A DNA stretch of 24,870 bases from a virus. Below, piece after piece: positions 1 through 8,900 of the stretch (within the stretch, counting starts at the first letter, position 1; the number at the start of each line of letters is the position of its first letter). The notes below the pieces were generated by a model. That model was not told the origin of the DNA. It ran no database searches and was given only the letters and a program-made list of their open reading frames with translations. The stretch spans positions 8,751-33,620 of IMG/VR virus record IMGVR_UViG_3300030107_001376; one strand, written 5' to 3'. A program made the translations under genes and the position numbers.

Positions 1-759
1 ATTCCACTCATACCCCCACATGATAGGTATTTTGAAGTCTTTGCTGGAGGTTTATCAATGTTCTTCAGAAAGAATAAAGCAATATGGAACGTACTAAATG
101 ACAAAGACAACAACATTGTAAATCTGTATATGTGTGTAATAGAAAAGACAGATGAATTGGTAGATATACTAAATTGGATTCCCAAGTCTCGTAAATTATT
201 CTTAGATTTCAAAGAAGAGGTTCAAGAAAAACAAGAGATTGAGATTCCTGACCCTATGAGAGCGGCTAAGTATTTCTATTGCATAAGGCATAGTTTCAAC
301 AAGCTAATACACACTCCATTGTCTATGATAAAAGATTGGAATAAGAACTGGGAAGAAGAATTTAAATATTCAAGAGAAAAGATAGGAGGCGCAACAATAG
401 AGAATCTAGACTTTGGAGAATTAGTAGACAGATACATACCAAGAGAGGGAGACTTTTGGTATCTTGACCCACCATACTTTGTTGCTCATGAAAAAGGTAA
501 CAAGTATTATCAACATAACTTCAATGCTGATGACCATTTAAGGTTAAAAGAAAAAGTTGATACAATACATAACAATGGTGGAAAATTCATGATTAGTTAT
601 GACCATGAAGAAAGAGTTGCTGAATTGTATAAAGATTATGATGTAAGAACCATAAATCTTAAATACGCAGGAGCCACAGACGAAGCAAAACAAAAAGAAC
701 GAAAGGAATATTTAATAATAAATTATGAACCAGCTAATCAAGTTGGATTATTTGAATAA
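1..759 (+). CDS. DNA adenine N6-methyltransferase, D12 class (5' partial)
   Basis: Methylates adenine N6 in DNA using S-adenosylmethionine; in phages this usually protects against host restriction or marks phage DNA. The reading frame is open to the window edge. The stretch before the first ATG (position 58) encodes YFEVFAGGLSMFF, which is the SAM-binding motif I of the D12 family (FxGG...). The real start therefore lies left of the window, and the ATG at 58 is internal. The catalytic motif IV is visible as YLDPPYF (DPPY at 466-477), with the usual wide spacing between the two motifs for the Dam/D12 order. The C-terminal EYLIINY segment also fits. About 252 codons are present, close to the 260-300 of the family. 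The stop TAA is followed 9 bases later by the helicase start. The target sequence cannot be predicted. The family call is secure. Confidence 0.9.
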   Translation: MPLIPPHDRYFEVFAGGLSMFFRKNKAIWNVLNDKDNNIVNLYMCVIEKTDELVDILNWIPKSRKLFLDFKEEVQEKQEIEIPDPMRAAKYFYCIRHSFNKLIHTPLSMIKDWNKNWEEEFKYSREKIGGATIENLDFGELVDRYIPREGDFWYLDPPYFVAHEKGNKYYQHNFNADDHLRLKEKVDTIHNNGGKFMISYDHEERVAELYKDYDVRTINLKYAGATDEAKQKERKEYLIINYEPANQVGLFE

Positions 760-768
760 GGAGATTAT

Positions 769-2082
769 ATGGCAAAAGAAATAAAAGTAGTTCCTTCTGC
801 CTCCGAAGCAGAACAAGCTTTATTAGGATGTATACTAGAAGGTGGAGAACGTGAACAAGAAATTGCTATGGCTTGGATAAGAGATGATAATGCATTTTAT
901 ACTCAAGACAACCAAGATGTTTGGAAAGCAATGTCAGAGTTGTATAAGGATGGAGTTGTAATAGATTTTGTAACTCTTTCAGAAAAGATGAAAGACATGA
1001 CAAATGATAGCAAAGCCTATTACATTACTGGATTATCTGAAAGTTTTGCAAGTACTGCGAATGTAGAAAACTATGCTAAAATAGTATGGGAACGATACAT
1101 ACAAAGAGAGACTGCTAAATCAGCTGAAGCTTTACTTGATGCTAGTTATGAAGACTACAAAGAAGTAGGCAGTATTCTAGAAAAACATAGCAAGTTAATT
1201 GAAGAATTAAGACACGTTCAACCATCTAAAATAAGAGACATTGAAGTGTTGGTTGAAGAGATGAAAGCAACAGTGGAAGAAGATACAAATCTGATACCAT
1301 TTAATCTTGGACATCTTGATACATTTGCAGGTGGAATGACTCGTAAAGAAATAACTGTATTAGGTGGAAGGCCCGGTCATGGCAAAACTACTCTTGTTAT
1401 TAATATAATAAGAGGATTGGTAGAACAAGGATACAGAGTGATGCTATTTAACCGAGAAATGAGCAATACAGAGATGTTAAAGAAAATGGTAGTAATGGAA
1501 TCAACTTCTCTTAAATACGGAGATATAAGACGAAATGACCTATCTGAAGGCAATAAGGAAGAGTTTGAATCCGTATCTGAAAGAATAAAAGGTAATTATG
1601 GTGAATTTCTTATGTATGATAATGTAAGAGGTTTAGATGATTGTCTAAGAGAGATTGCTAAGCATAAACCAGATGTAGTGATTGATGACTATATTCAATT
1701 GATACAAGTAGATGGAGTAAAAGAAGGAAGAAGGTTTGAGATTGAAAAGATAATGCAAGAATACAAATGGATATGTAAACAAGAGAATTGTTCATCTATA
1801 TTAGTTTCGCAATTAAATAGAGAAATAGAAAAGAGATTAGACCCTCGACCTCGTATGAGTGATTATGCAGAGTCAGGTGTAATTGAACAAACTGCTGAAT
1901 CAGCAATGTTTGTATTCTATGGACATAATTTTGATAGTGATAAATTTAATCCATATAAAAGTGAGATTATTGTTGCTAAAAGTAGATATGGAAAGATTGG
2001 AACTCATTTAGTTGGATTTAATGGAGGAAGATGCAAATTCTATATGAACTCTACAATGGCAGAAAAGGATAATATTGCATAA
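769..2082 (+). CDS. dnaB: DnaB-like replicative DNA helicase
   Basis: Hexameric ring helicase that unwinds the replication fork, acting 5' to 3' on the lagging strand. The N-terminal DnaB domain starts at about residue 8 (SEAEQALLGCIL, the typical opening of this domain). The RecA-type motor follows from about residue 175. Walker A is GRPGHGKT at 200-207 (K206), Walker B is VVIDDYIQLI at 303-312, and SQLNRE at 347-352 is the usual motif with the coupling arginine. The length of 437 residues is normal for a complete DnaB. An AAGGAG Shine-Dalgarno lies just before the ATG. The gene sits between a methyltransferase and a RuvC-like resolvase, as in many phage replication modules. No primase fusion is seen, and a primase must come from elsewhere in the phage genome or the host. 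Confidence 0.95.
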   Translation: MAKEIKVVPSASEAEQALLGCILEGGEREQEIAMAWIRDDNAFYTQDNQDVWKAMSELYKDGVVIDFVTLSEKMKDMTNDSKAYYITGLSESFASTANVENYAKIVWERYIQRETAKSAEALLDASYEDYKEVGSILEKHSKLIEELRHVQPSKIRDIEVLVEEMKATVEEDTNLIPFNLGHLDTFAGGMTRKEITVLGGRPGHGKTTLVINIIRGLVEQGYRVMLFNREMSNTEMLKKMVVMESTSLKYGDIRRNDLSEGNKEEFESVSERIKGNYGEFLMYDNVRGLDDCLREIAKHKPDVVIDDYIQLIQVDGVKEGRRFEIEKIMQEYKWICKQENCSSILVSQLNREIEKRLDPRPRMSDYAESGVIEQTAESAMFVFYGHNFDSDKFNPYKSEIIVAKSRYGKIGTHLVGFNGGRCKFYMNSTMAEKDNIA

Positions 2083-2380
2083 AAGTTGCTTGGGGTGTTA
2101 CTACGAAAATAAAAGTGTTTGCTATTGGTTCTCACTAGTGGGTAATAGCACCCCTAAACAAATACCTGAAAATGTAATAAATAAAGGTTGCGATAAGTAT
2201 CTTAATAATGTATCTATTGGATATAAAGCAGGAGACGAGTTAACTGATAAACTAATAAATACATTTAATGGAGAAATTGTAGGAGATAAGTACGAACCCC
2301 CTCAAAAACAAAGAAAAACATATAAGAAAAAATATGTTAAAAGCGCACATAACTATTCATATAGGAGAGATGCACAATGA
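2075..2380 (+). CDS. Small four-cysteine protein, possible zinc binder
   Basis: Unrecognised 101-residue protein. Four cysteines lie in the first 40 residues (C5, C8, C16, C39), a CxxC-x7-C-x22-C spacing that could bind a metal. The C-terminal third is strongly basic (QRKTYKKKYVK) and could contact nucleic acid. The start codon is TTG at 2075. It overlaps the end of the helicase gene by 8 bases and follows an AAAAGGAT Shine-Dalgarno at a sensible distance; no ATG in the same frame is available upstream. The stop TGA shares bases with the next ATG (ATGA), so translation is probably coupled to the resolvase. Placement between the helicase and the resolvase suggests a role in replication or recombination, but that is inference from position only. 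Confidence 0.75.
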   Translation: MHKSCLGCYYENKSVCYWFSLVGNSTPKQIPENVINKGCDKYLNNVSIGYKAGDELTDKLINTFNGEIVGDKYEPPQKQRKTYKKKYVKSAHNYSYRRDAQ

Positions 2381-2880
2381 ATATGAACGATAAAACAATA
2401 ATAGGTATAGACCCCGGTGCTAATGGGGCTATTAGTTTTACAACAACAGATAATAAGATAAGAAAGAAGAACGGAGTGATTCCATATAAATGTCATAAAT
2501 TAATACATGGCAGAACAATTATATGTACTATGGCAAAACAAGCATATCATAAAAAAATAGTAGCATATGTAGAAAAAGTTCATGCAATGCCTCACGATGG
2601 TAGAAGTTCTTTATTTAAATTTGGAGTAAACTATGGAATTTGGTTAGGAATATTAGATGCTAAAGGAATTAAAACAATAGAAGTATCACCACAAAAATGG
2701 ATGAAATGGTGGGAAACAAAGTTAGATATTAAACTTCCAAAAGAAAAAAAAGACAGAAAGAACAAACTTAAAGAGATAGCTTCTGATTATATTGACAATG
2801 AACAGAAAACTACTTTATGGAACGCAGATTCAATTTTAATAACAATGTACGGAGTGTACGCAGAAAAGGGAGAGCAATAA
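2377..2880 (+). CDS. RuvC-like Holliday junction resolvase
   Basis: RNase H-fold endonuclease that cuts branched DNA. In phages this resolves recombination or replication intermediates before packaging. The N-terminal IIGIDPGANGA (residues 8-18, D12) is the first RuvC strand with its catalytic Asp. The second acid is E66 in YVEKVHAMP, the common YxExVxxMP form. KFGVNYGIWLGIL at about 85-97 matches the helix usual in this family. The third acid is in NADSILITMYG (D151); a second Asp three residues earlier, as in E. coli RuvC, is replaced here by Trp148, with Asn149 next to it. The length of 167 residues is normal. An AGGAGAG Shine-Dalgarno precedes the ATG, which overlaps the previous TGA. The stop TAA overlaps the next ATG (TAATG). 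Confidence 0.87.
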   Translation: MNMNDKTIIGIDPGANGAISFTTTDNKIRKKNGVIPYKCHKLIHGRTIICTMAKQAYHKKIVAYVEKVHAMPHDGRSSLFKFGVNYGIWLGILDAKGIKTIEVSPQKWMKWWETKLDIKLPKEKKDRKNKLKEIASDYIDNEQKTTLWNADSILITMYGVYAEKGEQ

Positions 2881-3065
2881 TGGAAAATCAAAATAATATT
2901 AAAATGTACCTTAATACATTAAATAATGTTAATGGGACAATCAAATTAGCAGCTAAAAAATACGATATAGATTTTATTGTAGAACTTTTAAGTAAATTAA
3001 AAGAAGCAACTCATCAATTAGAAACGTTGCTTATTATGGAGAAAGAAGACAGATTTACAGCATAG
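2880..3065 (+). CDS. Small helical protein, unknown function
   Basis: A 61-residue protein predicted from sequence to be mostly alpha-helical, with Leu/Ile spaced as in an amphipathic or coiled helix (DIDFIVELLSKLKEATHQLE). I place the start at the ATG at 2880 rather than a longer in-frame ATG at 2817. The 2880 ATG forms TAATG with the resolvase stop and has a GGGAG Shine-Dalgarno at good distance. The longer version would lie 64 bases deep inside the resolvase gene and would add an Arg/Asn-rich stretch typical of out-of-frame translation. It is the last gene of the + strand block and ends with TAG, 14 bases before a hairpin. Function unknown. Confidence 0.7.
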   Translation: MENQNNIKMYLNTLNNVNGTIKLAAKKYDIDFIVELLSKLKEATHQLETLLIMEKEDRFTA

Positions 3066-3079
3066 CCTCCTTATGCGAT

Positions 3080-3115
3080 AAAGGTGGGTAGTGGTTTTCT
3101 CTGCTACCTGCCTTT
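3080..3115. terminator. Hairpin between convergent gene blocks, candidate bidirectional terminator
   Basis: The arms AAAGGTGGGTAG (3080-3091) and CTACCTGCCTTT (3104-3115) form a 12-base-pair stem with two G-T wobble pairs and a 12-base loop. It sits exactly where the + strand and - strand blocks meet, and its right arm contains the stop codon (TAG, 3104-3106) of the 936-residue gene. There is no clear T-run after the stem on either strand, so it is not a textbook intrinsic terminator. The position still argues for a role in ending or protecting transcripts. Confidence 0.5.
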
Positions 3116-5914
3116 AGATTGTAATTCAGATTCCATTCTTTTCAAACTTTGATAAACTCCAAAAGGAAGGTTTCTTTTACCCTTGATTGCTTTTTGCTTT
3201 TTTGATTCAAAAACTTCTGGTACAACTTTCTTCCATATATTATCATCTTCTTTTCTTGGATAAATTCCCAATTCTTGTTGAGCTGCCATACCAATATGAC
3301 CTTTCATTAACATAGGAATATGTCTATCAGTTGCTCTTTGGGCAAAGGTATTAAGTATCTTTAATTTTCTACCAGTATCAGACAAATTAGTATCGTTTGT
3401 GTATGAATCTACTCCAATTAACATATCGGTAATTCCTTCAAAATCAGCATTTATTAGGTCAAGTCCAATTCCAATATCAAGAGCATCGCTTAATAATGGT
3501 CCTCCAAATGTTGATATAAGAGCTCCTTTGCCATAAAATGCTTTTTTAACTTCTTCTTCATCACCAGTAAACAAAGTGGCCCATTGCTTTAATCTATCCC
3601 AAGTGTCATGTTGAACAAGGTTATCAAAATTTGTTCCCAATATAGCTGCTAATGCAACTGGAGCCATAAAGTATGCAATAGCCATTCTTGTTGCTTTGTG
3701 CATACCCTCAGCGTCTTTAAAACTGAAATCTTTATCCTTTCTAAATGAAGACCAATCCCCACCAGCTTCTTTAGCTATACTAATATTCTTTTCAAGAAAT
3801 TCCATTCCATAATGTTGAAATTGAAACATAAATCTTCCAATATTCTTTGGACCTCCCCTCATAAACTTTGCTTTTGCATAATCACCATAATCAAAATGAT
3901 TTGCTATGACCATGTTCTTTGCATAGTTAGAAGCGATTTTTTCCATACCAACTTTTATTTTAGACTCACGTTCAGTATCAGACAATTTTTCATACTTCTT
4001 AGCCATCTTTGCTTGATATGCTGTACTTGTTCTTAAAAGGTTATGCATTTGACCAAAAGCAATCTTAAAAGTATGCTTTCTGTTGCTGTTTTCTACTTTT
4101 CTATGAAGCACAGATGCGTAGCTTGCCATTTTAGATGTAGCTCCAGAAAATTTTGATAAACGAGATTCTTTATTATATGTTATTTTGCCATTTTCATCAA
4201 TAGTTCTAAGCTTATATAAAGATGGAGATGTTTTAACTGTACTTTCTAAAAGTTCTGGTGTAGTATCTTCAAATAACAATCCAGCTTCTTTTAATATATT
4301 TTCAATTTGAGACTCCACATCATCCCCAAATAATCCTTTTTGCTCAAGTTCCCGATTGGCAACTCTAGATATACGTCTTCCAAATTGGACAAAATCCAAC
4401 AATCTTTGAGTAGCATTTCTTACAGCTGAACGAGGATTGATACCAATTTTTGAAGTAAACTCAAATGCTAACAATGACCTCATTATTGCTTGACCATTTT
4501 CACCAAGTTTACTATTACCATTAGCAGCTTCATGTAGGTCTATTATTAAATCAGAAACATTTTTTGCATAATTGGAATCTTCGCCATTTCTATAAATATC
4601 GTGAACTTTATTACGAGCATTTACCAATACTTCATCCATAAATGCTGTTGTATTAAATCTATTTACATCATCAACATATCCTTTTACAACATCAATAAAG
4701 TTTCGTGAATATGCTAATTTTTCTTTTCTATTTCTTGATTTTGCATGATGTGTAATCCATTTGTTTATATCAGCTATAACACCATCAATATCTTTATCTT
4801 TTTTATTTTTAAAGTCATCAGAAGCTTCATCAAATTTTGCAAAATGAGGCATCAATCCATCCATATAAGAAGCATTTAAATCTCTTATGTAATGAGGGAA
4901 ATAACCATCTTCTTTATATGAAGGCATAATATCAGATATAAGTTTTTCTCTTAATTTTATAAGTTCGCCTTCAGTCTTGCTTTTAGCTCCTTTATTTCTT
5001 TGCACTTGAGCTATAACAGTATTAATTCTTTTTTCGATACCAGATTTTAAAGTACCATACATTTCATACATTAATGAATTATATTTTATAACAGCATCTA
5101 TTGTATTTCTATCAAGACCTTCTTTTTGAAAGAATCTTTGGTAATCAGAATCTTTTAATATGATTAATTTACCTTCGTCATATTTCTTTACATTATTTGC
5201 GTGTAGTTTTCTTTGTTTTGTAGTTAATGATTCATCTTTTGATAGTCTAACTTCTCTGTCATACTTTTCTTTAATTGCTATTGGCATTTTATTTTCAATA
5301 ATGCTTATAAAATCATCAAATATTTTTAAAGGTGATTTTGTAGTAAACTCAGATATTGCTTTTCTAGCAGCTGATATTGCTACATTATCTGCTTTATCTA
5401 ATGCTTTTATTAAATTTAAATCAAGTTTTCTATATTGTTTTTTTGCTTGTTCAAACTTTGCCTTTGACCATACGCCGTCAATTCCACCTGCAATCTTTAA
5501 TGATTCAATAATGTCGATTACTTTTCTTTCTGTTTCCAATGTTCTTTTTCTATCAGAATTAGATACCTTTTGCAAAGCACCTATTGTATATCCAACCGCT
5601 GGGTCTTTCTTTCCTAAAGCAGAACCAGACCAAAAACTTTTTAATGAAATATCTCCAGATTGTATTCTATCATTTAATTTATACAACTCTTTTGTGAACA
5701 TTTGTATTCTACCATTAGTTAAGAATCCAGAGTTGTTATCATCATATATAGCAAACTCCATTGGAACATAAAAGTCCCTTTCAAACAATCTCATAGCAGC
5801 TTCATAAGGGTCTTTAATATGTTTAAGGGTTTCTTTATCGTTAGCCCAATATTCGACAGCTTTTAAAAGAGATTTACCCTTTTTTAATCTATTGCAATCA
5901 ACAGCTTTAGCCAT
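3104..5914 (-). CDS. Large internal virion / DNA-ejection protein candidate
   Basis: A 936-residue protein with no enzyme motif that I recognise. The first 470 residues are charged and helical. The segment around 478-507 contains FTSKIGINPRSAVRNATQRL, which recalls the pattern KxGxNPRSAxRNxTQ that I associate with large phage internal or polyvalent proteins. Around 700-720 is GRFMFQFQHYGMEFLEKN. A hydrophobic stretch AIAYFMAPVALAAILG (about 741-756) could span or insert into a membrane, and a Gly-rich segment follows (LISTFGGPLLSDALDIGIGL). The gene starts directly after the TAA of the 2864-residue polymerase-like gene (TAAATG) and is last in the - strand block. By position and composition I infer a protein packed inside the virion and injected with the DNA, perhaps forming part of the conduit. 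Not proven by sequence. Confidence 0.65.
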   Translation of the reverse strand: MAKAVDCNRLKKGKSLLKAVEYWANDKETLKHIKDPYEAAMRLFERDFYVPMEFAIYDDNNSGFLTNGRIQMFTKELYKLNDRIQSGDISLKSFWSGSALGKKDPAVGYTIGALQKVSNSDRKRTLETERKVIDIIESLKIAGGIDGVWSKAKFEQAKKQYRKLDLNLIKALDKADNVAISAARKAISEFTTKSPLKIFDDFISIIENKMPIAIKEKYDREVRLSKDESLTTKQRKLHANNVKKYDEGKLIILKDSDYQRFFQKEGLDRNTIDAVIKYNSLMYEMYGTLKSGIEKRINTVIAQVQRNKGAKSKTEGELIKLREKLISDIMPSYKEDGYFPHYIRDLNASYMDGLMPHFAKFDEASDDFKNKKDKDIDGVIADINKWITHHAKSRNRKEKLAYSRNFIDVVKGYVDDVNRFNTTAFMDEVLVNARNKVHDIYRNGEDSNYAKNVSDLIIDLHEAANGNSKLGENGQAIMRSLLAFEFTSKIGINPRSAVRNATQRLLDFVQFGRRISRVANRELEQKGLFGDDVESQIENILKEAGLLFEDTTPELLESTVKTSPSLYKLRTIDENGKITYNKESRLSKFSGATSKMASYASVLHRKVENSNRKHTFKIAFGQMHNLLRTSTAYQAKMAKKYEKLSDTERESKIKVGMEKIASNYAKNMVIANHFDYGDYAKAKFMRGGPKNIGRFMFQFQHYGMEFLEKNISIAKEAGGDWSSFRKDKDFSFKDAEGMHKATRMAIAYFMAPVALAAILGTNFDNLVQHDTWDRLKQWATLFTGDEEEVKKAFYGKGALISTFGGPLLSDALDIGIGLDLINADFEGITDMLIGVDSYTNDTNLSDTGRKLKILNTFAQRATDRHIPMLMKGHIGMAAQQELGIYPRKEDDNIWKKVVPEVFESKKQKAIKGKRNLPFGVYQSLKRMESELQSKGR

Positions 5915-8900
5915 TTAACAATCCAATCCTTGTTTCATTTCATTAAATAATTCTTGACTAGTTTCTCTTACCATTAAACTTTCTTTAGCTTTAATTAAGT
6001 TAGCATCAAGAACAGATAATTGCCTAATTCTATCTAAAATAACTTTAGAAGATTTTTCAAGAGTTAATCCCTCTTCACCAGCTTTTGCTTCCATAAATTT
6101 GAATCCTCTTGACAACTTAAATGCTGGATGCTCTGTTATCTTTACTATATTATCAGTTCCATGTTCTCCGCTTTGCATAAAATCAATACCACTACTTATA
6201 AACTTTTGGAAATCAGCATCTAATTGCAATCTCATTCCCATATATTTATATGGATTTGTCAATGTATTTGATGATAATTCCACACTAATATTGTCTAATT
6301 CAGTTAAAAATTTATCAAATTCCTGACCTTTTCCTAAAGATTGATACATATTCTTATAAAAATCAAGAACAGAGTTATTTACTATTGATGTCGTATTGTA
6401 TGGCATATTATTTCTCATCCAAGAAAACTCTTCATAACTCTTTATTTGTCTTTCTAAATAAGGGTCAAAGCTTGCAAGTCCATATCTTTCACGATTTACT
6501 TCGCTTTCTCTTCTCATCATATGGTCACCTCTAAAGAACTTAGTATAATGACCTTCGGTACTTCTTAATATATTAAGCAATATTGGAGCATTCTCTTTTA
6601 TTTTCTGGACTTGAGCTTCATCATATACACCTGCGTCAATTAAATCATCATGCGTTCTTCTTCTACCATGAACTAAATCAGTTAAAAATCTAATACCTAG
6701 TTTATATCTATTAACATCTACATATGGGATTGATACGGCCCTATTTTTATACACTCCAACTTTTTTCTTATCTCTAGATGGTTCCATAAATGCCATTAAA
6801 AATTCCATGCCATGTTCATTTACTTTGCTATTAATGTATTTCATTTGCCATTCGTAAAAATCATCAGCATTGTAACTATTCAATATTTCAATATCTCTTT
6901 TTGTGAGAACTGATTTGTCTCCATATTGAGCTATTTCATTTATAAGTGATGTGTCTCCATATATACCGCTTCTTAATTTTTTTAATCTTTTTAAATCTTT
7001 TCTACCTTTATCATCAAGAGAAGTTTTAAAATCATCATATCTAGAAGCTCCTATAATTTCTGTTTTTAACAATGAATTGATTGTATTGAAATAAACAGTG
7101 GCATATTTTAAATCTGGGTCATTCTCAAGGTTTACAAATTCAATTTTTGTTAGGTCTTGATTTTTAAATGGAACATATTGACCATAATTATCACGAATTT
7201 CACCTTTTAATTTTTCTATAACGTACTTTATTCTTTTTATTTTTTCATTTTTCCACTTATAAGAGGCATTACTATTACCTATCTGTCTTATCTTTTTATC
7301 AAGATATTTAACTGTTCCAATTTTTTTATTTACTTGCAACACTTGTTTGACAAGGTCGTCACCAAATGCATCAGAATCTTTTACATTTGAATTTGACATC
7401 ATTTCAACATACCAATCATCTACTGCATCCATTGTTTCGTCTAAAATTGCCCTATCTTCGTTTTTAAATAAATCTGATTTTGCAATATTTACAACCATTC
7501 TATCTATATAAGAACCACTTTTACCCTTTGATATATTCTCGCCTTGACCTCTTATATATTCAAATAAATCATTTTTAAACTCAACTCTTTTCTTTTTCTT
7601 GTTGTAATCAAATCCAAATATGTCTTTTAATTCTTCATAATCTTTTCCTCTTAAAGCTCTTTTAGATGTAAGATTTTTCCAAACTCCAGACTCTAAATTC
7701 TTATTGAATCCTATAAATGTATTTGCTTGATTAATAAAAGAATCAAAATCTACACGTTGGCCTTCACCAGTATCAGCATAATGCTCTTTGCCAGTTACTT
7801 GAAGCAATGCGCTGTACTCAGAAATCATTTCTTTTATAATTGCTTTTTCAGCATTTGTAAGGTCTAAGTTAGATTCTCTATATTTTTTAGATGCTTTGTC
7901 ATAAGTTAATTTTTGAAATATCCTAACTCTTTTACCATCATTGTTAGCTCCTTTGTTATCAACAACTTCTTTAGCATCTCTGGTGGTAAATTCATTTGGA
8001 GCTATTGATTTTAATATTTCTGGAAATAAGAAATCATTTTTCCAAGAAAAAATATCACCAGCAATTTCAGGATTAAGTTGTCCATCACCATCAACGATGT
8101 ATTGCATTTCAAGAGCACTTCTCATAAAAAAATCTAGACTTCTATAATCAATAGTTATTAATTCTTTTTTTGCATTTTTAAATAATACACCGGGTCCGTC
8201 AACATTTCCTTGGTCATCTTCTCTTATAAAATCTTCCATAGATGCTCTATTTGTAGATAAGAAATTTTTATTTGAAAGATTATCTAAATAATTCAATTCT
8301 CTAGGAGTTTTTTGAACCATCCCAATAGCTTTCATATAAGACCTTGAATCGCCAACCATTTTTTCGACTGCTTTTGTTGATTCATTAGCTGTTAATCCAA
8401 AATGAAAATTACCCTTCATTTGTAGATTTGATGGGTCTATTGCTTGAACAAAGAATGATTGAGACCTTTTTATATGGTCAAAGAAATAATCATTGTGAGC
8501 AAAAAAGTAATCTATTTTATCAGCATCGTAATCACCTTCATAGACATTCACAATATCCATGCTATTTACCATAGCAGAATTACCATATCCCTCATCTAAA
8601 AATCCAGCTAATCCAAGCAATGTAATATCATTAGGTCTTGTTCTTGGATTTCTTCTTGATATAATGCCAAGTTGATATTTAGAGTCAACCTCATCCCCAG
8701 ATTGTTTTAAAATATCAAACACATCTTCAAGTGAAGACTTTGAAAGAATATCTCTAAATCTTTGTAGTTCTTCTTGTGGAATATCGTCATCTATTTTTGA
8801 TATATAATCATTGATAAATTCATCAACAGTAAATACTTTTTCATTATCTACAATACGGACTCCTCGACCTTCAAGTTTATCCAATGTTGATTTTCTTTCG

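Noticed and set aside
5160-5771. 203-codon open frame on the + strand
   Set aside because: Lies fully antisense to the 936-residue gene; Phe/Ser/Leu-rich translation typical of the complement of AT-rich Lys/Glu-rich genes, with no Shine-Dalgarno or domain.
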